Of a stretch of DNA of 64,000 bases, positions 58,251 to 64,000 are shown piece after piece. The stretch spans positions 12,000,115 to 12,064,114 of the forward strand of contig CM070550.1 of the NCBI GenBank assembly GCA_036346405.1, in the 5' to 3' direction. Both the position numbers and the translations under genes were made by a program. The stretch is from Phyllostachys edulis (lineage: Eukaryota; Streptophyta; Magnoliopsida; Poales; Poaceae). Under the pieces are notes generated by a model, which did not search any database, was not told the DNA's origin, and worked only from the letters and a program-made list of their open reading frames with translations. How positions within the stretch are numbered: position 1 is the stretch's first letter; every line of letters begins with the position of its first letter.

Positions 58251-60786
58251 AGAAGGCACTAGATGTGTAATTGAATTCTCTTGAAATCACTCCTTTCTCT
58301 TGTATGTCCTTTTGACTCCATCCCTCTTCCCTCCTTTTCTTCTGCAACAGCTTGTGATCAACTTGTTTAACGAGCAATCACAGTGGAGTTATCTGACTCT
58401 AGCTGTTAACGGTATATTATTCTTTTAGATGTAAAAATTCCTGGTATTGAAACATATAGGACTAGGATAACTCAATTGCTACGATCACCTCAGTGTTTCC
58501 CCCCCTTTTTGAGGCAAAGCTAAGATACTTCAGTAGTTTAGCTCCTTAAAGAAAACACTGAGTGGCTGACATTGACTTCTGTAAATAAATGTTTATTGCC
58601 GCACCTTAGTGATGAAGCCTTCGCAGTCATTCAACAACTTCGAAAGTAATTAGCTTTTGAAGTTGCTTTGTAAGATTTTTCTTTGACCAAGCTACTTAGT
58701 AATGTAATGAATATCATAATCCATTTCATGTTTTGACTTTGACATAAAATTGAGCTTAATTGCAGTGCTTAGACTTGAAGCATTGATTTACCACAATGTC
58801 GAAACATGAAATGTTTATTGCCGCACCTTAGTGATGAAGCCTTCACAGTCATTCAACAACTTCGAAAGTAATTAGCTTTTGAAGTTGCTTTGTAAGATTT
58901 TTCTTTGACCAAGCTACTTAGTAATGTAATGAATATCATAATCCATTTCATGTTTTGACTTTGACATAAAATTGAGCTTAATTGCGGTGCTTAGACTTGA
59001 AGCATTGATTTACCACAATGCATCTAGGTTGTGAGTTGGGATATGAGACTCCATGTGATTGTGAGAACTGCCCCCGTTTTTCTGATTACAAATGCCATAA
59101 AACCTAGAACAATAAAGTTTTTTTTGTCCAAAAAAATGGAGGGGACTAGAAGGTGATTGCTGTTGGGGCCTTTGAATGAATGGTTTGGATTATGACTTTT
59201 CCTTACAGTGAACCGTTGTACACATCAATGACTTGGTTGAACAATATTTAGATACAGATGCATCTAGGGTGCAAATTCTCATTTTATCTTTGTTGTCTGC
59301 GTGACCTCGGAATGCATGAGGCGTTTTGACGCTTCCGCACAATTTGAATACTTGAACTTTTACACCTTCTGATTACCTACCATAACTGAAAGTTCAGCTT
59401 CTTTGATACTAGAATAGATTTTAGACAAGTTTATGTTTTCAGGATCGTCTTTGCTGAACACCTGCAGCAGTAAACTTATTTAGGAGCATCACATTATCTA
59501 ACTTCTGAGGTGCTGAATTACATGCTTCTGCTGCTTTGTTGAGAACTGCCACATAAGTAGCCCCCGAGTATGTTGTCGTGGAGGGTCCTCACTCGGTTAC
59601 GGCACGTTGTCATTTCATTATCAAATTCTGGTGGTTTGCCAAGTCTAGCTTCTTTTGTACCGAAGCTTCCCTCTTGCTTTGTTAATGTCTCCTTAGCTCA
59701 ATATTAATATCGTTGCCTCCGAGCAACGTAAGTGCTGACGGCAGTTCACATGTCACGTGCCCAAAAATATAATGGAATTTTAGCTGTTGATATCTTGCTA
59801 TCGGATGATTTCTGGCTCGTGATTATACGGAAAAGCTATATGTCAGTGACCCCGTGTCAATGTCCATCTTTCATCTCTGAATTGTTCCAACTAACCATGT
59901 ACCAACGCCCATCCCATGTTTAATTTTATTGGACTCTTGTTCGACTTCAAGATGAATCTAACTGTATTTGTTGAATTCCCCCTTGTAGTTTGGAGATCAG
60001 ATCATGGCTACCCACTACTATCCCTTATTACTTTGGACTCGTCGGCGGCTTTCATGTGAGGTAATATGTGACCTGGACTGCGACTGGGGAAGCTGCGGAG
60101 AAGCAACGCCCCGGCAGCCACTTGGGACTGGTCAACATTAGCGCTGAACCGTTTCAGGTCATACAGCTTCCTGGCTAGTGCGACAGTGGGAAGTCCAATT
60201 CGATCCATTCTTTCTGATGGTGGGATGCTCTGGTTTTTTCGCATCTTTCCCATTCTTTTTTGGGTTCTGTAGACTGTAGTTTTGTCACTTTTGGTTTGGA
60301 ATCCTGTACATGCCTGTGTGAAGATGATGGTCATATCTGCGATTAGATAGAAAGTGCACATAAAACTACAGTTTTTTTTTCTGTGAGAGAGAACTATAGT
60401 AAGTGACCAAACCCCTCAAAAAGTAGTGCGCCTACAATGTCAATCGGTTCTCGGTTGTTGTCGTCTTGCTTGTCTATATCATGCTCTAACGAAGTTGACA
60501 TTTTCGACAAATGCAATTGTATCTTTTAAATGCTGAGCACTGTGGCTGCAGTGGTATTAGTAATATCAGCACATCATCGAAAAAGAAATATCACTCTCTC
60601 CAGACTTGTGCAGACACTCGAAAGGAAAAACCCACTTAAAAACACGGAAAACAAAGATGGAGTACAGCACATCTGTATAGAATAGCACAGCTTATTTGTC
60701 CCGTTTTGAAAAAAATTCAAAACTATGCGATATAGGACTATAGGAGTATATCCACCCATCACAGTACCACTGTACCACACCCCAAC
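58251..60786. other. NUP58 3' UTR and intergenic spacer
   Basis: Contains the 222-bp tandem duplication. The minus-strand frame at 60008-60361 (117 codons) has no recognised similarity and no supporting signal, so it is not called. Confidence 0.5.
58587..59021 (+). repeat. 222-bp tandem duplication
   Basis: Copy 1 starts AAATGTTTATTGCCGC at 58587 and copy 2 at 58809. They differ at only a few positions (for example TTCGCAG versus TTCACAG, and TTGCAGTG versus TTGCGGTG). Confidence 0.93.
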
Positions 60787-60850
60787 CTAGTTGGGGCAAA
60801 TCGTCAAAAAAAAAAACTCCAAAATCCGAGCGGCCTCCACGCCAACCGAG

Positions 60851-60859
60851 CATAAAAAA
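60851..60859 (+). promoter_or_regulatory. Possible TATA box of the 61187 gene
   Basis: CATAAAAAAG about 330 bases before the start codon, followed by a C-rich leader. Modest evidence. Confidence 0.35.
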
Positions 60860-61186
60860 GCCGCCGCTTCCCTTACACCATCCCCATTATCTGGCCATCT
60901 CCCTCCCACTTCTTCTCCCCCACCTCGCCGTCTCAGCCGTTGACCTCGCCGGCCGCCGGCGAGGCCCCGTATCGCCGGAGACCTATCCCCGCCTTCTCGG
61001 CCTCTCCTTCCTGCACCCACACGTGCCCTATAGTGCCCGCTTCCTGCTGATCGGCACGACCCTAGATCTACGATACCCCGCGCCCCCTTCCGCCGCCGTC
61101 CCGATCGCTGCGGAAATGGCCCGCCATCTCCAGTAAGATCCAGCCACCAAGACTCCACCTTTGCGCGGGTGCGACGCGCCGCCGCG

Positions 61187-63259
61187 ATGGCGATCCGCAT
61201 CACCGTGTCGTACTCCGGCTACGTGGCGCAGAACCTGGCCTCGTCTTTCGGCCTGCGCTGCTCAGCCGCCGCAGCCACCGGCGCGGCGCAGAACCTGGCC
61301 TCGTCCTTCGGCCTGCGCTGCTCAGCCGCCGCAGCCACCGACGCGGCGCCCGGCGCCAGGTGCCGCTTCCTCCAGGACGCGCTCTCCCGTCCGTTCTGCC
61401 TCTTCGCATCCTCCCGCCGCTCCGACCACCACCATGACGCCGAAGACCACAACCACCCGAAGCCCAGGACCAAGGATCTCCCCGCCAACGCCGCCGCCGG
61501 AGGCAGCCACTCGTTGGTGCTCTCGCGGTCTTGCTCGACGAAGGCGCTGGTGAATGAGCCTCCGTCATCGTTGGCCGTGGGGTTTCTGTCGGTGTTCGCG
61601 TCCGGGATGGGTTCGATCACTGGCGTCGTGGGCGCATCCTCGCTCTCGGCGTCGCCGTCAATATCGTCCGGGTCCAACCCCGCGGCGCTCCTCCCGTTCT
61701 TGCAGGCGACCAAGTGGCTCCCCTGCAGCGACATCATCACCGCTGCGCCATCCCGCAGGTCGGCTCGCCCAGCGGTTGCGACGACAGCGCCCACACCGGC
61801 GCCTTCGCCTCGTCCTGCACATGTGCCCTCCCCTGCGGTGGCTGCCCCTTCCAAGGTGGGCGTAAAGGCATTGGTTGGTAGTACTGGAATCACCTCCAGT
61901 GCTGCTGGGATGGTGAGAAAGAGCAGTGCTGTTCTTGGTGGTGGTTCCGGGGTGAGCAGGAAGAACAGCTGGTTGTCAAGGTGGGTGAGCTCCTGCTCGG
62001 ATGATGCAAAGACTGTCTTTGCTGCTGTAACTGTGCCGCTGCTCTACAGCTCATCCCTAGCTGAGCCGAGGTCCATCCCATCCAAGTCAATGTACCCGAC
62101 ATTTGATGTTGGTGACCGAATTCTCGCTGAGAAGGTATAGTTAATTCCCAGTGCTCTATGATAACAGTATTTTGTGATGTATGTTTGATGATTGTGTCGT
62201 GATTGTAGGTATCATACATTTTCCGGGAGCCTGAAATTTTGGACATTGTGATCTTCCGTGCACCACCAGCCCTTCAGGTATGATATTCTTTTTCTCGTTT
62301 TTGTCTTATCTAGTTCACAATAGAATTTGTTATGAATAGAACAATTTCTTGCAGGCGTTGGGCTACAGCTCAGGTGATGTGTTCATCAAGAGAGTTGTGG
62401 CCAAGGGCGGGGACACTGTTGAAGTAAGCTTTTATACCAATGGTAGTGGCTTCTATTTGTTTTCCCCTTTTTGCTTTTTTCTGGTGAATTTTTTGGTATT
62501 TGCGTGAGTTATAACCATTGGTATTCCCTGTTTTTAATAGGTGCGTGATGGTAAATTGCTGGTTAATGGAATAGTCCAGGATGAGGAATTCGTGCTGGAG
62601 CCACTCAACTATGGGATGGATCCAGTGGTATGTCATCTTCTCTTCTTACCTCTTACTAAAGTACCACCCTGTGTAATTTGTACTTTTTGCCTTAAATTAG
62701 ATAACATCATAAGTTAGATGACATCAAATCTCTCTTTTTAAACCGTTGAGCCTGTTAGACCTGATGTGAAGTTGTCAGTGTCCTGACATTTTTAGTTGCT
62801 TGAAACGTTAATTTGGCTGCTTTTTTGTCAATGTGATCTGAAAGTTACTCTGACCCAGTATGTTTATTGTTGATTGATGGTTCATATGGGCCAGTAGAGT
62901 TGATCACATATAAAGCTAGTACTTTCATTTGTTGAAATTGTAGTGGACTATGCATATTGATCAGTTGTAGTTGCATTTGACAGACTGTGCCTGAAGGCTA
63001 TGTATTTGTGCTGGGGGACAACAGAAACAACAGCTTCGATTCACATAACTGGTATGCTAAACCGAGGATATCTGCTTTTGCTATTAAGCCCAATTGCCAC
63101 CACGACATGTAACTCATGTGCTATCTGTATCATTGCAGGGGACCGCTGCCAGTGAAGAATATTCTTGGGAGATCTGTGCTTCGATACTGGCCACCATCGA
63201 AAATCTCAGATACAATCTATGAGCGTGATGAGGTTCACTGCACAGCAGGCATCTCCTGA
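61187..63259 (+). CDS. Thylakoidal processing peptidase (type I signal peptidase, plastid)
   Basis: A membrane serine protease that removes signal peptides from proteins sent into the thylakoid lumen (TPP/Plsp1 family). Exons 61187-62134, 62209-62277, 62355-62423, 62541-62627, 62984-63051 and 63139-63259, GT-AG and in phase, give 453 residues. The second in-frame ATG (61187) was chosen over 61169 because MAIRITVSYSGYVAQNLA is the usual family start. Residues 1-270 form a long Ser/Ala/Pro-rich transit and linker region with an exact 20-residue repeat. A hydrophobic segment (TVFAAVTVPLLYSSSL) precedes PSKSMYPTF, with nucleophile Ser301; the general base Lys351 lies in FIKRVVAKGGD. The box LGDNRNNSFDSHNWG is in exons 5-6. 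Both catalytic residues are present. Which paralogue it is (TPP or Plsp1) was not settled. Confidence 0.93.
61225..61344 (+). repeat. 60-bp exact tandem repeat in the transit-peptide coding region
   Basis: Units 61225-61284 and 61285-61344 differ at about three bases (one is T/C in TCGTC/TTTCG). Each encodes AQNLASSFGLRCSAAAAT and two further residues, so the frame is kept. Confidence 0.95.
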
Positions 63260-64000
63260 GATTTGGTTCTTGTGGCAACACCGCCACAGACAAATCCATT
63301 TTTTTGGCAGAGCTTCACTGATGAGCTGAGCCACATTTTTTCAATTTTTCGTACTCATATTGTTATTTATTGGATGTCGCCTTGCATGTAATGCCCTTAG
63401 GCAGCTTGGCTGACTTGGTTTTTCCCTGCCCTACCGGCAGATGCTTGTTTAAAAGCAACAGTTGTTGTACTCTGTAACCAAAGAAGGAACCCACCGATGT
63501 GTTCGTAAAAACGGATGAATGAGCATCCATGACTGTAGGCTTAGCAACGCATGGAAATTCTGTTCTGTTTCTGACACGAGAAGAGCAGAGAGATGTTCAG
63601 TCCTGATGTAAAAGAAATAGAAAGTATGAAATGTTATTCATCCTATTCCTACCGGAGCTTCGTGGTTCTCTTTTCAATTGTATATCTTGGATCAAGGCCA
63701 GCATGGAGAATTTTTTAAGCTCGTTTGAAAAATGCAGTGCTGACTGTTGAGCGAGGACAACCTTACCCTTTGAATGAATTCATTTATTCCGCCTCAGTGA
63801 ATTGTATGATGGTAAAATTTGCGCTTTGTATGTTGTGGATTTTGAGCTTGTATTCATGGGATACTTGATTGTGGATTCGATATCTTCGGACTTCTAGTAT
63901 CCGGTTCATTTTCATCGTTGCTAAGGGCATCCTCAATAGCGTCATGTCAGCCATCAGTTAACTCTTCTATATTAGCAAAGTCTTAGGTGTAAGAGAGAGG
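63260..64000. other. 3' UTR and downstream spacer; possible MITE start at the window edge
   Basis: T-rich 3' UTR-like sequence. From 63925, GGGCATCCTCAATAGCG resembles the start of a common grass MITE, but the rest is outside the window. Confidence 0.4.

Noticed and set aside
60008..60361. 117-codon minus-strand frame between NUP58 and the peptidase gene
   Set aside because: No recognised similarity, no promoter or splice signal, and base composition like the spacer around it.
61219..61893. 224-codon minus-strand frame overlapping the peptidase first exon
   Set aside because: Antisense shadow of a GC-rich exon; the plus-strand frame has family motifs and matched splice phases.
1..64000. tRNA or rRNA genes
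   Set aside because: None was recognised by eye. The TGGTATCAGAGC strings are retrotransposon primer sites, not tRNA genes.

Overview
The window is nuclear DNA of a plant, almost certainly a grass (Poaceae). It has split genes with GT-AG introns and GC-rich first exons, nested Ty1/copia and Ty3/gypsy LTR retrotransposons primed as in plants, Tourist- and Mutator-type small elements, Pack-MULE-like elements carrying gene pieces, and two recognisable plant housekeeping genes. No bacterial, organellar, tRNA, rRNA or CRISPR feature was seen. The species cannot be fixed from sequence alone.

Layout. Positions 1-28190 are a three-deep nest. A Ty1/copia element on the minus strand (1-209 plus 23839-28190; its 3' end lies outside the window) was broken within its RNase H region by a Sirevirus-like element, also on the minus strand (210-23838, about 2.5 kb LTRs, only a gag-like ORF). 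The right LTR of that element was in turn broken by a plus-strand Ty3/gypsy element of the long Tat type (8405-21722) with a perfect AGATC target duplication. The gypsy element has decayed gag and pol, several tandem-repeat blocks, arrays of short hairpins and an antisense reading frame. From 28191 to 41072 lie intergenic DNA with two possible exons of an unknown minus-strand gene, a small Mutator-type element with a 10-bp duplication, a Pack-MULE-like element holding pieces of two unrelated genes, a GC-rich tandem repeat and a GTTTCAA-rich repeat. From 41073 to 45212 a Tourist-like element is split by a decayed hAT transposon that contains a near-perfect 66-bp-arm hairpin. From 45285 to 49765 follow a second gene-capturing MULE-like segment (F-box and unknown membrane-protein pieces), a truncated cousin of the gypsy element, a LINE tail and a second hAT-type transposase tail.

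The last 13 kb (from about 50.9 kb) are ordinary gene space, all on the plus strand: a small conserved, probably plastid-targeted protein of unknown function (208 aa, three exons), a nucleoporin NUP58/Nup45 homologue (548 aa, six coding exons, with a Tourist element in intron 2) and a thylakoidal processing peptidase / type I signal peptidase (453 aa, six exons) with an exact 20-residue duplication in its transit peptide. These genes do not form a shared pathway; two of the three products are expected in the plastid and one at the nuclear envelope. I see no convincing new multi-gene system. The best candidates for something under-described are the structure-conserving hairpin arrays of the gypsy family, its antisense ORF, the cysteine-pair-studded gag of the Sirevirus-like element, and the two gene-capturing elements.
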